From Verrucomicrobiales bacterium (GTDB taxonomy: Bacteria; Verrucomicrobiota; Verrucomicrobiia; Verrucomicrobiales; DEV007): DNA of 16,979 nucleotides. This document shows positions 5,724 to 13,640 of this stretch, one piece after another. The stretch lies in NCBI GenBank assembly GCA_021648365.1, contig JAKISY010000099.1, positions 1 to 16,979 on the forward strand, written 5' to 3'. Position numbers and translations under genes: made by a program. Within the stretch, counting starts at the first letter, position 1, and the number at the start of each line of letters is the position of its first letter. A model generated the notes under the pieces. The model had not been told where the DNA came from. It worked only from the letters and a program-made list of their open reading frames with translations, and did no database searches.

Positions 5724-7901
5724 CTATTTCTTTTGCAAAAACTCTAGCATCTTTTTGATGTCGGTGGTGGGCAGTTGGCAGGCGAAGTCTTGGCAGACGT
5801 AGGCGGTGGCTTTGCTGTTGAGCGGGGTTTGGGTTTTGGTGTAGGGGGCGAGCTGGATGATGTCCTGCGGGTTTTTCTCGGGGCGGAAGATGAGCACTTT
5901 GTTGGGCAGGAAGGGTTTCCTGAGTGCAGCGAGCATCGCTTGGGTGTCGGCGCGGTCGAGCTGGCCGGAGATGACGATTTCGTGACTGGGACCGAAGAGG
6001 AAATCTAGCGCGAGCAGGGTGACGGGGAAGGCACTGGGGGCTTTGGCGATTTCTCCTGAGAAGGCTTTGAGGGTGGCGTAGGCTTCTTTTTCGTAGCCGT
6101 CGTTGGCGGTCATGCGGTGCAGACGGGTGAGGTTGAGCACGGCTACTGCGTTGCCGCTGGGGATGGCGCCGCCGTAGAGTTTTTTGCTGCGCACCAGCAG
6201 TTGCTCGGAGTCGTCAGCGGTCATGAAAAAACCGTTGCCTTTGGGGTCTTTGAAATGTTTGAGCATCAGGTCATTGAGACGGATGGCTTCAGCTAGATAA
6301 TGGGGATCGAGACTGGCTTCGTATAGGTCGAGCAGTCCCCAAACGACGAAGGCGTAATCTTCGAGGTGGGCGGTGAGTCCGGCTTTGCCGAGGCGCGAGC
6401 GTTTGAGTAGGCGTCCGTTTTTGTCACTGAGGGTGGTGAGCACGTAGTGTGCGGCTTTTTTGGCAGCGGCGGTGTAACTGGGATCGTCGAGCACTTGGCC
6501 GGCGCGGGCGAGGGCGGCGATCATCAGGCCGTTCCAGTCGGTGAGGATTTTGTCATCTTTTTGCGGGTGGATGCGTTTTTCTCTGACGGCAAAAAGTTTT
6601 TGCCGCAGGGCTTCGATTTTGTCTCTTTGATCGGCGGGGATTTCTGCAGTGAGGTGGGGGATGTTGGTGCCGGTGAAGCGTCCGCTGGCTTCGTCTTTGA
6701 AGTTGCCGCTGGGTTTGATGTTGTAGGTTTTAGCAAAAAGAATGCCGTCTTCTTCGCCGAGGATTTTTTTGACTTCTTCAATCGTCCAGACGTAAAAGGT
6801 GCCTTCTTCGCCCTCGGAGTCGGCGTCTTCGGCGGAGTAGAACCCGCCATCGGGGGCGGTCATGTCGCGCAACACGTAAGTGAGGATCTCGCGTGCGGTT
6901 TGGGCAAAGGCTTCATTGCCAGTAGCTTGATAACCTTCTAGGTAAGCCATGGTCAGTAGCGCTTGGTCATAGAGCATCTTTTCGAAATGTGGGGTCAGCC
7001 AGACGGGGTCGGTGGAGTAGCGGTGGAAGCCGAGTCCGACTTGATCGAAGACTCCTCCCTTGCGCATCTCGGTGAGAGTCTTGCTGACCATGTCGAGGGC
7101 TTTTTGATCTCCACTGCGTTTGGCATGGCGCATCAGGAACATCAAATTGGGCGACATGGGGAATTTGGGGGCGGAGGAAAATCCGCCGTTGGTGGCGTCG
7201 TAGCGTTGTTCGAATTGTTGGTAAGCGGTGGTGAGGATGCTGGGTTGAAGTTCTTCTCCCGGGGTGCCGCCGACCATGCTTTGCAGTTGTTGGGAGATTT
7301 GTTCTGCCGATTTGTCGATGTCGGCGCGGCGATCTTTCCACGCGGTGGTGAGTTTATCGAGGATGGTCATCAGCCCGGCGCGGTTGCCGCGATCCTCTTT
7401 GGGGAAATAGGTGCCAGCAAAGAAGGGCTTTTTTTCTGGGGTCATGACGATGGTCATCGGCCAGCCGCCGCTACCGGTCATGCCTTGGGTGACGGTCATG
7501 TAAACTTCGTCGATGTCGGGGCGTTCTTCGCGATCGACTTTGATGCAGATGAAGCCGGCGTTGAGTTTGTCGGCGACTTCTTGGTCTTCGAACGATTCGT
7601 GTTCCATCACGTGACACCAGTGGCAGGTGGTGTAGCCGATGGAGAGGAAGATCGGTTTGTTTTGTTTTTTGGCTTCGGCAAAAGCTTCTTCGCTCCATGG
7701 ATACCAGTTGACGGGGTTGCGGGCGTGCTGCAGTAGGTAGGGGCTTTGGGAAAAAATGAGTCGGTTGAATTCTTTGCCGCCGTCTTTGGGGAGTTGGGCG
7801 ATCGCTTCTGGGGAGGGCAGTGGCTGGCGAGTTTTTTCGGCGGACATGAGGGTGGGGAGTAGGGAGAAGATGGCGAGGAAGGTGGTAGTAATGATTTTCA
7901 C
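5724..7901 (-). CDS. Exported thioredoxin-domain protein, DUF255 / YyaL family
   Basis: The 725-residue product is a full-length member of the YyaL/DUF255 family (related to mammalian SPATA20). A signal peptide (about residues 1-20, ending LMSA) precedes the N-terminal thioredoxin-like domain. This starts with the family signature SQSPYLLQHARNPVNWYPW (about 51-69) and has the redox-type motif CHWC at residues 93-96, then the family strings KVDREERPDID and GGWPMTIVMTP. The C-terminal two thirds is a helical toroid like that of six-hairpin glycosidases (EDADSEGEEGTFYVW and TDWNGLMIAALA are family landmarks). The molecular function of the family is not established; a sugar-related or thiol-dependent role is often suggested. 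The start is GTG at 7901, chosen because it gives a complete signal peptide. Most family members I know lack an export signal, so this one probably acts outside the cytosol. The next gene follows after 4 bases. Confidence 0.92.
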   Translation of the reverse strand: MKIITTTFLAIFSLLPTLMSAEKTRQPLPSPEAIAQLPKDGGKEFNRLIFSQSPYLLQHARNPVNWYPWSEEAFAEAKKQNKPIFLSIGYTTCHWCHVMEHESFEDQEVADKLNAGFICIKVDREERPDIDEVYMTVTQGMTGSGGWPMTIVMTPEKKPFFAGTYFPKEDRGNRAGLMTILDKLTTAWKDRRADIDKSAEQISQQLQSMVGGTPGEELQPSILTTAYQQFEQRYDATNGGFSSAPKFPMSPNLMFLMRHAKRSGDQKALDMVSKTLTEMRKGGVFDQVGLGFHRYSTDPVWLTPHFEKMLYDQALLTMAYLEGYQATGNEAFAQTAREILTYVLRDMTAPDGGFYSAEDADSEGEEGTFYVWTIEEVKKILGEEDGILFAKTYNIKPSGNFKDEASGRFTGTNIPHLTAEIPADQRDKIEALRQKLFAVREKRIHPQKDDKILTDWNGLMIAALARAGQVLDDPSYTAAAKKAAHYVLTTLSDKNGRLLKRSRLGKAGLTAHLEDYAFVVWGLLDLYEASLDPHYLAEAIRLNDLMLKHFKDPKGNGFFMTADDSEQLLVRSKKLYGGAIPSGNAVAVLNLTRLHRMTANDGYEKEAYATLKAFSGEIAKAPSAFPVTLLALDFLFGPSHEIVISGQLDRADTQAMLAALRKPFLPNKVLIFRPEKNPQDIIQLAPYTKTQTPLNSKATAYVCQDFACQLPTTDIKKMLEFLQKK

Positions 7902-7988
7902 GTGGCTAGGGTCGCATAAGTAGAGGGGGATTGATAATGGATAATTTTAGCATTGCTATTGGGTGGAAATCTAGGCAGGCTTTTGAGT

Positions 7989-8261
7989 ATGAGGGCTTTT
8001 ATTTTGATTGTATTGGTGTTTTTGTTTATTGGGGCGCCGGTGATTGGTTATCAGTATTATCTACAGGGGATGCGCAGCCAAGCAAAGGGCTTGGGGGTGG
8101 GATCGCAGCAGATAAGCGACTCTTATAAGACTGATCTGGAGCAATTGAAGCGCGCCCAAACGGGTGCTCCCGGCGCGGCTGCTAACGCGCAGACGGCGAA
8201 ACGTGCGGAGCAGTTGATGCAAAAGATGATCAATGATCAGAAAAAAGCGGTGCAGCAGTAG
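7989..8261 (+). CDS. Small membrane-anchored protein, function unknown
   Basis: From ATG 7989 the product has 90 residues. One N-terminal membrane helix or uncleaved signal (RAFILIVLVFLFIGAPVIGY, residues 2-21) is followed by a polar Gln/Lys/Ala-rich, probably helical tail. It is not a recognised family. An earlier TTG at 7953 would add 12 residues and is less likely. The gene is divergent from the DUF255 gene (87 bases apart) and converges with the phosphoesterase gene with only 7 bases between stops. Confidence 0.55.
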   Translation: MRAFILIVLVFLFIGAPVIGYQYYLQGMRSQAKGLGVGSQQISDSYKTDLEQLKRAQTGAPGAAANAQTAKRAEQLMQKMINDQKKAVQQ

Positions 8262-8268
8262 GCTGTGA

Positions 8269-9051
8269 TCAGGAGCTGCTTTTAGCTCCGGGCAGGTTTT
8301 GCTGAGCGGTTTCGTGGTCGAGCACTTTGATGAAATACGGGGTGTATTTCAGTTGAGTTGCTTTGCGGTCGGCTCGGTAGAGGTCGGTATCGAAGGTGAA
8401 TTTACGAAAATACACGGTGCGGGTATCGGATTCGTAGATCACGTAGCGTCCGCGCAGGTCGTTGGGGTTTCGTGGGTCTCCGACAGAGCCTACGTTGATG
8501 ATGTAGCGGTGCGTCTTGATCAGGCTGACGTTTTTATCCGGATGCTCGCGGATTTGACCGGTGGCGAGGCTTTGGTCAAAAATAGTAGGGTGGTGGGTAT
8601 GACCGACAAAGGTGACGAAGTGGTCGGGGTCGGACATGGCGAAGTTGACCTTGGCATCATCGAGGGTGCTGATGTATCCCCAGCCTGCTGGATTGACGAT
8701 CTCGGCATGGGTGAAAAAGATGTTTTCGGATTCTGCGGTGAGGGGGAGTTTTTTCAGGGCGGCGAGGGAGTCTTTGCTCAACTTCTGCCGGGTCCATTTG
8801 ATGGCGGCTTTGGCTTCGTCGTTGAAGATGTCGATATCTAGACCTCCAAAGGCGGCGGCGTCGTGGTTGCCTAGAATCATGATGTCAGACTCTTGGCGTA
8901 CGCTGTTGAGCACGCTTTCGGGCATCGGGCCGTAACCGACGGTGTCTCCCAAGCAGACCACTTTATCAACCTTGGCTTGGCGGATGTCGGTGAGGGCAGC
9001 GCCCCAGGCTTGACGATTGGCGTGTATGTCTGAAAAAATGGCGTAGCGCAT
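8269..9051 (-). CDS. Calcineurin-like metallophosphoesterase, YfcE/MJ0936 type
   Basis: The 260-residue product shows all five metallophosphoesterase blocks in order: SDIHAN (Asp 8, His 10), GDTVGYGP (Asp 36), GNHDAA (Asn 62, His 63), THAE (His 115) and GHTHHP (His 151, His 153). These ligands bind two metal ions. The family hydrolyses phosphodiesters or phosphomonoesters in the cytosol; the physiological substrate is unknown. The C-terminal strand VGSVGDPRNPND is also typical of the group, where it closes over the metal site. Length is slightly above the usual 160-250 residues. No signal peptide. The gene stands alone on its strand, and the region upstream contains the 9181-9333 foldback repeat. 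Confidence 0.9.
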   Translation of the reverse strand: MRYAIFSDIHANRQAWGAALTDIRQAKVDKVVCLGDTVGYGPMPESVLNSVRQESDIMILGNHDAAAFGGLDIDIFNDEAKAAIKWTRQKLSKDSLAALKKLPLTAESENIFFTHAEIVNPAGWGYISTLDDAKVNFAMSDPDHFVTFVGHTHHPTIFDQSLATGQIREHPDKNVSLIKTHRYIINVGSVGDPRNPNDLRGRYVIYESDTRTVYFRKFTFDTDLYRADRKATQLKYTPYFIKVLDHETAQQNLPGAKSSS

Positions 9052-9180
9052 CTTGGTAACAAAGGAAAGCTATCAGGATTTTTTGGATAGCGCAAGTGGA
9101 AGCGTGTCGATAGTGAGATGAGTTCAGGGGTTGATAGGTGTGAATGGGGAGAGAAGAAGAGCGAGGCACCGAAGGTTTTT

Positions 9181-9333
9181 TGAACAGGAGGTAATTTTTG
9201 AACAGGAGGTAACAGAGAGCACAGAGAATATTCTTTTTTAAAAAATAGCTGGAAAACCACCCTCCTCACGCAAGCACGCGTCATCCCCTCTGTTTCCTCC
9301 CTTAGCTCCTGTTCATCCTTCATCTCCTGTTCA
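9181..9333. repeat. Foldback element with tandem GAACAGGAG modules
   Basis: The 380-base gap between the phosphoesterase and purD genes holds no gene but contains a symmetrical inverted repeat. Left arm: an 18-base unit in perfect tandem duplication (9177-9194 and 9195-9212), each with GAACAGGAG, followed by ACAGAG modules. Right arm: CTCCTGTTC at 9306-9314 and 9324-9332, also 18 bases apart, and CTCTGT at 9288-9293. All three pairs share the midpoint 9257. The rest of the gap shows no clear promoter. Confidence 0.8.
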
Positions 9334-9501
9334 TCCCTCATCGAGTAGCTCACCATCGTATCTCGCTTTCGCGGGAGGAGGGGAGCGGCGTCGAGCTGTG
9401 CGCAATCCATGGTGGGCTATGGCTGTTGCTAGGTGAAAAACGAGCTTTTTGAGAATGTCGCTTGCAAGCGTGGGGTAAAACCTCTAAATGACTTGCTAAA
9501 T

Positions 9502-10752
9502 ATGAAGATTCTGGTTGTTGGAAAAGGTGGGCGCGAACATGCGATCATTACTGCGTTGGATGAATCGCCGTCACGGGCGGATATTTATTGCTTTCCGGGC
9601 AGTGATGCGATTTTTGAAATTGCCAAACAGACGGACGCGACGGATTTGCCGAGTCTGATGGCGTTCATGAAGCGAGAAGGTATCGATCTTTGTGTGGCGG
9701 GGGAGGAGAGTTATTTGGTCAAGGACGAGGGGCTGGCGAATGCTTGTAAAGCGGCAGGGATTCCTTGTTGGGGGCCGCCAAAAGAGGCGGCGCAACTGGA
9801 GGCGAGTAAGGAGTTCGCCAAAGAGTTCATGGTGCGGCATGGGATTCCTACCGGTGGCTACGCTGCGGTGGATAGTCTGGAGGCGGCGCGTGAGGCGATC
9901 GGTGGCAAGTATCCTACGGTGTTGAAGTTCGATGGTTTAGCGGCGGGCAAAGGGGTGGCGGTTTGTTTGGACGAGGCGATGGCGGAGGAGTTTCTCGCTG
10001 AGGTCTATGTGGAGAAAAAATTTGGCGAAGGTCGGGTGTTGGTGGAGGAGTTCCTCGACGGTCCGGAGATTTCGATTTTCTGTTCGGTGGTGGATGATCA
10101 ATATCAGATCTTGGCTCCGGCGCGAGACTACAAACGTTTGGGAGATGGTGATGCGGGTCCGAATACGGGCGGGATGGGGGCGGTGTCCTCGCGGGAGATG
10201 GCAGAGCCTGAGTTGATGGCTCAGATTGATGCGCAGATCATTCGTCCGACGATTGAGGGCTTGATTACTGATGAACTGCCTTATCGAGGTTTTCTTTATT
10301 TTGGCATCATGTTGACGCAGGATGGGCCGAAGATTTTGGAATACAATTGTCGTTTTGGTGATCCGGAGGCGCAGGCGGTATTGCCGCTGATCGAGGGGGA
10401 TTTCACGTCTTATGTGTTCAATGCAGCGGCGGGGAGTCTGGATCGTTCCTTCATCATGTTCAAAAATGGCTGGAGCATTTGTTTGGTTTCGGCTTCGGCA
10501 GGTTATCCGCAAAGTTCTCGAAGTGGGGATGTGATCTCTGGCATTGAGGATGTGGAGGGGGCGAGGGTTTTTCACGCGGGAACTAAAAAAAATAGTGGGG
10601 GTCAATTTGAGACGGCTGGCGGGCGAGTATTGGTGGTGGTGGCTGCGGGGGCGACTCGTGAAGAGGCGGTGGAGAAGGTGTATCGGGAATCGGCAAAAAT
10701 CGAGTTCGATGGCTTGCAGAAGCGCACGGACATCGGGGTGTGTAATTTTTAG
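9502..10752 (+). CDS. purD: Phosphoribosylamine-glycine ligase
   Basis: PurD joins phosphoribosylamine and glycine using ATP, the second step of de novo purine synthesis, in the cytosol. From ATG 9502 the 416-residue protein begins with the family N-terminus KILVVGKGGREHA. The ATP-grasp domain follows: KFDGLAAGKGV, then GDGDAGPNTGGMGAVS, then YNCRFGDPEAQAVLP with the metal-binding Asn/Asp residues. The C-terminal hybrid domain is complete. Length is normal for the family. An in-frame GTG at 9433 would add 23 residues before the conserved N-terminus and is rejected. It is the first gene of a purD-purK-purE-pyrR run, with 29 bases to purK. No strong ribosome-binding site is visible. Confidence 0.95.
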   Translation: MKILVVGKGGREHAIITALDESPSRADIYCFPGSDAIFEIAKQTDATDLPSLMAFMKREGIDLCVAGEESYLVKDEGLANACKAAGIPCWGPPKEAAQLEASKEFAKEFMVRHGIPTGGYAAVDSLEAAREAIGGKYPTVLKFDGLAAGKGVAVCLDEAMAEEFLAEVYVEKKFGEGRVLVEEFLDGPEISIFCSVVDDQYQILAPARDYKRLGDGDAGPNTGGMGAVSSREMAEPELMAQIDAQIIRPTIEGLITDELPYRGFLYFGIMLTQDGPKILEYNCRFGDPEAQAVLPLIEGDFTSYVFNAAAGSLDRSFIMFKNGWSICLVSASAGYPQSSRSGDVISGIEDVEGARVFHAGTKKNSGGQFETAGGRVLVVVAAGATREEAVEKVYRESAKIEFDGLQKRTDIGVCNF

Positions 10753-10781
10753 ATTAATTGCGTAAAAAAACGATCTAACAC

Positions 10782-11909
10782 ATGAATAATAAGTCTATTG
10801 GGATTTTAGGGGGCGGTCAGTTGGGGCGCATGCTGGTGAAAGCGGCTTCGGACTTTGGGCTGAGTATTTGTGCGATGGATTCTGATGGGGATGCGCCTGT
10901 TAAAGATTTTATTCGCGACTTCAAGCAGGGGGATATCAGGGATTACGAACAAGTGATGGCATTTGGCAAGTCTTGCGATTTGCTGACGATCGAGATAGAG
11001 AATGTCAATACGGAGGCTTTGCGTGACCTAGAAGCGGGTGGGCTCGAGGTTTTTCCCCAGCCTCACATCATTGAATTGATCAAGGATAAATCAAAGCAGA
11101 AGCAGTTTTATCGAGATAAGGGTATAGCGAGCCCTGCTTTTGAGGTGGTGAACTCTAAAGAGGAGGTGAAGGCTCTGGCGCATAAGTTGCCTTTTGTGAA
11201 CAAGCTGGCGGTGGAGGGCTATGATGGCAGGGGGGTGCAGGTGATGAGGGTGCTTGAGGATTTGGAAAAGGGTTTTGATGCTGTGGGCATTGTCGAGGAT
11301 TTTGTGCCGTTTGAGAAGGAGCTTTCGGTGATGGTGGCGCGGAATCAGCAGGGCGAGGTGGCTGTTTATCCTGCGGTTGAGATGGTAGCTCATGCCGAAC
11401 ACAACTTGGTGGAGCATTTATTTTCTCCTGCTGAGGTTTCTGCAGAGGTGGAGGCAAAGGCGGAGGCGATTGCGGTCGAGGTGATCGAAAAGCTGGGTAT
11501 GGTGGGTCTGTTGGCGGTTGAGTTATTTGTCACAAAAGCGGGTGAGGTGATGGTCAATGAGGTGGCTCCGAGGCCGCACAACAGTGGGCATCAGACGATC
11601 GAGGCGAATATCACTTCGCAGTATGAGCAGCATTTGCGGGCGATTTTAGGTTTACCTTTGGGGGCGACGGAGGTGTTGATACCGTCAGTGATGGTGAATT
11701 TATTAGGCGAAGAGGGTTATGTGGGCAGCACTAAGTATGTGGGGTTGGAGGAGGTGCTGCGAGAGGCGGGGGTGCATGTGCATTTGTATGGAAAAAAACA
11801 AACGCGCCCCTATCGTAAGATGGGTCATGTGACGATCGTGGATCAAGAGGCTCAAGAGTTGAAAAGAAAAGCTGATTTTGTGAAAAAGACGTTGAAGGTA
11901 ATAGCATGA
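10782..11909 (+). CDS. purK: 5-(carboxyamino)imidazole ribonucleotide synthase
   Basis: PurK carboxylates aminoimidazole ribotide with ATP and bicarbonate to give N5-CAIR, which PurE then rearranges. The 375-residue product has the N-terminal dinucleotide-like motif GGGQLGRML (residues 10-18), the ATP-grasp strand NKLAVEGYDGRGVQV (where many relatives have K-R-x-GG-YDGKGQ), the metal-binding region EVAPRPHNSGHQTIEA, and the family C-terminal MGHVTI. Length is typical. The stop overlaps the purE start by 4 bases (ATGA), so translation is probably coupled. Confidence 0.95.
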   Translation: MNNKSIGILGGGQLGRMLVKAASDFGLSICAMDSDGDAPVKDFIRDFKQGDIRDYEQVMAFGKSCDLLTIEIENVNTEALRDLEAGGLEVFPQPHIIELIKDKSKQKQFYRDKGIASPAFEVVNSKEEVKALAHKLPFVNKLAVEGYDGRGVQVMRVLEDLEKGFDAVGIVEDFVPFEKELSVMVARNQQGEVAVYPAVEMVAHAEHNLVEHLFSPAEVSAEVEAKAEAIAVEVIEKLGMVGLLAVELFVTKAGEVMVNEVAPRPHNSGHQTIEANITSQYEQHLRAILGLPLGATEVLIPSVMVNLLGEEGYVGSTKYVGLEEVLREAGVHVHLYGKKQTRPYRKMGHVTIVDQEAQELKRKADFVKKTLKVIA

Positions 11910-12394
11910 GTGAGCCACAAGTAGGGATTATCATGGGAAGCAAGTCGGATCTGCCAGTGATGCAGGAGGCGGCGGATATATTGGAGCAATTGGGGGTGGA
12001 CTTTGAGCTGACTATTGTCTCGGCGCATCGCAATCCACATCGCATGCTGGAGTATGCTGAAGCTGCACGCGAGCGGGGGCTGAAGGTGATCATTGCGGGG
12101 GCGGGTGGGGCGGCTCATTTGCCTGGCATGGTGGCTTCGTTGACGACTCTGCCGGTGATTGGAGTGCCGGTGAAATCGAGCAATTCGATTGATGGTTGGG
12201 ATTCGATTTTGTCCATTTTGCAGATGCCGGGTGGCATACCGGTAGCGACGGTTGCGTTGGATGGGGCTAAAAATGCGGGCATTTTAGCGGCGGAGATTTT
12301 GGGTGCTTTTGATGAGCGGGTGGCGGGCAATCTGGCGACTTATAAGGCGGAGTTGACGGAGAAGGTGATGGAGAGTGTGAGGGATTTGGCATGA
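11906..12394 (+). CDS. purE: N5-carboxyaminoimidazole ribonucleotide mutase, class I PurE
   Basis: PurE converts N5-CAIR to CAIR. The 162-residue product has the signature GSKSDLPVM (residues 11-19), SAHRNPHRM (39-47, with the catalytic His 45) and GAGGAAHLPGM. The presence of PurK directly upstream supports the class I bacterial mutase type rather than the class II carboxylase. The start overlaps the purK stop by 4 bases, and the stop overlaps the pyrR start by 4 bases, so three reading frames form a tightly coupled chain. Confidence 0.95.
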   Translation: MSEPQVGIIMGSKSDLPVMQEAADILEQLGVDFELTIVSAHRNPHRMLEYAEAARERGLKVIIAGAGGAAHLPGMVASLTTLPVIGVPVKSSNSIDGWDSILSILQMPGGIPVATVALDGAKNAGILAAEILGAFDERVAGNLATYKAELTEKVMESVRDLA

Positions 12395-12939
12395 GCAGTG
12401 AACGCATATTGTTAGATGGCGAGGGGATCGCTGAGAAGGTGGAGGCGCTGGCGGCGGCTATTCGTTTGGCTTGTGGGGATGAGGTGCCGGCTTTTGGGGG
12501 GGTTTATACGCGTGGGGTGACTTTGGCGAAGCGGGTGAAGGCGGCGCTGAAGGATGAGTGGTCGGAGATCGCGCTGGGGACTTTGGATGTATCTCTCTAC
12601 CGGGATGATCTGGATGATTTGCAAAGTGCGCCGAAGTTGGAGAGTTCGGACATCCCTTTTACTTTAGAAGGCACGCGTGTGGTGCTGTTTGATGAGGTGA
12701 TTTATACGGGGCGCACGACGCGTGCGGCGCTGGATGTGTTGATGGACTATGGTCGGCCGGCGCGAGTGGATTTGGCGGTGTTGGTGGATCGTGGTGGACG
12801 GGAACTGCCACTGCAACCCGATTTTGTGGGCTTGAAGGTGGAGACGGGGGAAAGGGATTATGTGGCGGTGAGGTTTGCGGAGGATGATGGGAGAGATGGG
12901 GGTTTTTTGAAAAGTGGGTTAAGAGAAGATGGGAATTGA
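12391..12939 (+). CDS. pyrR: PyrR, pyrimidine regulator / uracil phosphoribosyltransferase
   Basis: PyrR binds UMP and pyr mRNA leaders in other bacteria and has uracil phosphoribosyltransferase activity. The 182-residue product has the family strings TRGVTLA, GTLDVSLYRDDL (residues 63-74) and the PRPP-binding loop VVLFDEVIYTGRTT (97-110), then LVDRGGRELP, where many relatives have His for the second Gly. A B. subtilis-type PyrR has DD at the start of the PRPP loop; here it is DE. Unusually it overlaps the purine gene purE by 4 bases and so is probably translated from the purine transcript. I found no recognisable PyrR-binding leader hairpin before pyrB. The last dozen residues (KSGLREDGN) and the stop run into the purine-rich spacer and repeat that start the island, so the C-terminus may have been altered by the insertion. 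Confidence 0.93.
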   Translation: MSSERILLDGEGIAEKVEALAAAIRLACGDEVPAFGGVYTRGVTLAKRVKAALKDEWSEIALGTLDVSLYRDDLDDLQSAPKLESSDIPFTLEGTRVVLFDEVIYTGRTTRAALDVLMDYGRPARVDLAVLVDRGGRELPLQPDFVGLKVETGERDYVAVRFAEDDGRDGGFLKSGLREDGN

Positions 12940-13340
12940 ACCACGGAAAAGAGAAGAGGGGGATTTGACCACGGAAAAGCACGAAAAAGAGAAGAGTTTT
13001 TAGGGGGAGAGAAGGAGGGGGATTTGAACCGCAGATGTCGCAGATGAACGCAGATAAGAATAAGAAATTAAGACAAGAACTTTTTAGGGGAAGAAGGATT
13101 TAACCACGGAAACACGGGAAAGAGAAGAGGGGAGTTTTTTACCACGGATAGCACGGATAAACACGGATAAGAGAAGAGTTTTTAGGGGAAGAGAAGAGGG
13201 GAGTTTTTTACCAGATAGCACAGCTGAGCGTAGCGAGACAGCCAGAGGAAACTAAGGCAAATGGACACGGATAAGAGAAGTGAAGTGACAAACAGTGAGG
13301 ACAGGTATCAACTACGATGAAGATTTTATGACTGAGATAC
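12936..13340 (+). repeat. Imperfect array of module repeats and purine-rich spacers
   Basis: Directly after pyrR come repeat units of varied type. Degenerate CGG units begin at 12936 and 12964. A CAGAT unit lies at 13027-13058, with modules at 13032, 13041 and 13051 (spacing 9 and 10). A degenerate unit lies at 13100-13120, and a CGGAT unit at 13141-13171. Partial units follow at about 13209 and 13264. Between them lie spacers with GAAGAG, TTTTTAGGGG and GAGAAGAGGGG. An inverted unit at 13285-13300 is close to the one at 2805-2820. No open frame of interest lies here. Confidence 0.8.
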
Positions 13341-13347
13341 TGTCAAG

Positions 13348-13632
13348 ATGAACAAATTATTTACATCAATATTAATGGCTTTTTTGGCGGTCTTTTTTCT
13401 TAATCGACTAAGAGGAAAGCATGTTATTTTCATGCTTTTATTATTATCTCCGTTAATGGCGCTGTTTTTGTTTTTAGGAATAAAAGCCGCCGAAGCAAAA
13501 GAGAATCCAAATAGGCTCAATGAAATCCGCGCTGCTCATGCAGCGATTAAACACCAAAATGAAAAAAAACCTTCTTTTTTCTTAGAAGCAAAATTAGCTT
13601 TATTGAAAATCGAAGCCATTGCAGCAAAATAA
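13348..13632 (+). CDS. AT-rich orphan gene, small two-helix membrane protein
   Basis: The 94-residue product has two probable membrane helices (about residues 4-20 and 27-45), then a polar helical tail with KAAEAKENPNRLNEIRAAH. I recognise no family. It lies between pyrR and pyrB and is AT-rich compared with them: the line 13381-13440 is 32 percent G+C. No clear ribosome-binding site precedes ATG 13348. It is enclosed by repeat units in opposite orientation (13027-13057 and 13641-13674). This parallels the orphan gene at 2859 and suggests cargo in an inserted element. A toxin-like or holin-like role is conceivable for a small two-helix protein, but nothing specific supports it. Confidence 0.5.
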   Translation: MNKLFTSILMAFLAVFFLNRLRGKHVIFMLLLLSPLMALFLFLGIKAAEAKENPNRLNEIRAAHAAIKHQNEKKPSFFLEAKLALLKIEAIAAK

Positions 13633-13640
13633 AATAAAAA

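Noticed and set aside
6963..7736. Long plus-strand open frame of 257 codons inside the DUF255 gene
   Set aside because: It is the antisense shadow of a conserved gene, with a low-complexity Gly/Val/Phe-rich translation.
8272..8289. Hairpin GGAGCT-GCTTTT-AGCTCC between converging genes as a terminator
   Set aside because: The stem is only 6 bases, no T-run follows on either strand, and it lies within the end of the phosphoesterase coding sequence.
9182..9212. Two perfect AGGAGGT ribosome-binding-like sites
   Set aside because: No start codon follows at a suitable distance and no reading frame is attached; they are part of the tandem repeat module.
10749..10777. Possible hairpin between purD and purK (TTAGAT / ATCTAA)
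   Set aside because: The stem is weak with a large asymmetrical bulge, and a terminator inside this operon is unlikely.
12936..13210. CRISPR-like array after pyrR
   Set aside because: Units differ from each other, spacing is irregular, spacers are themselves repeated purine-rich tracts, and no cas genes are nearby.
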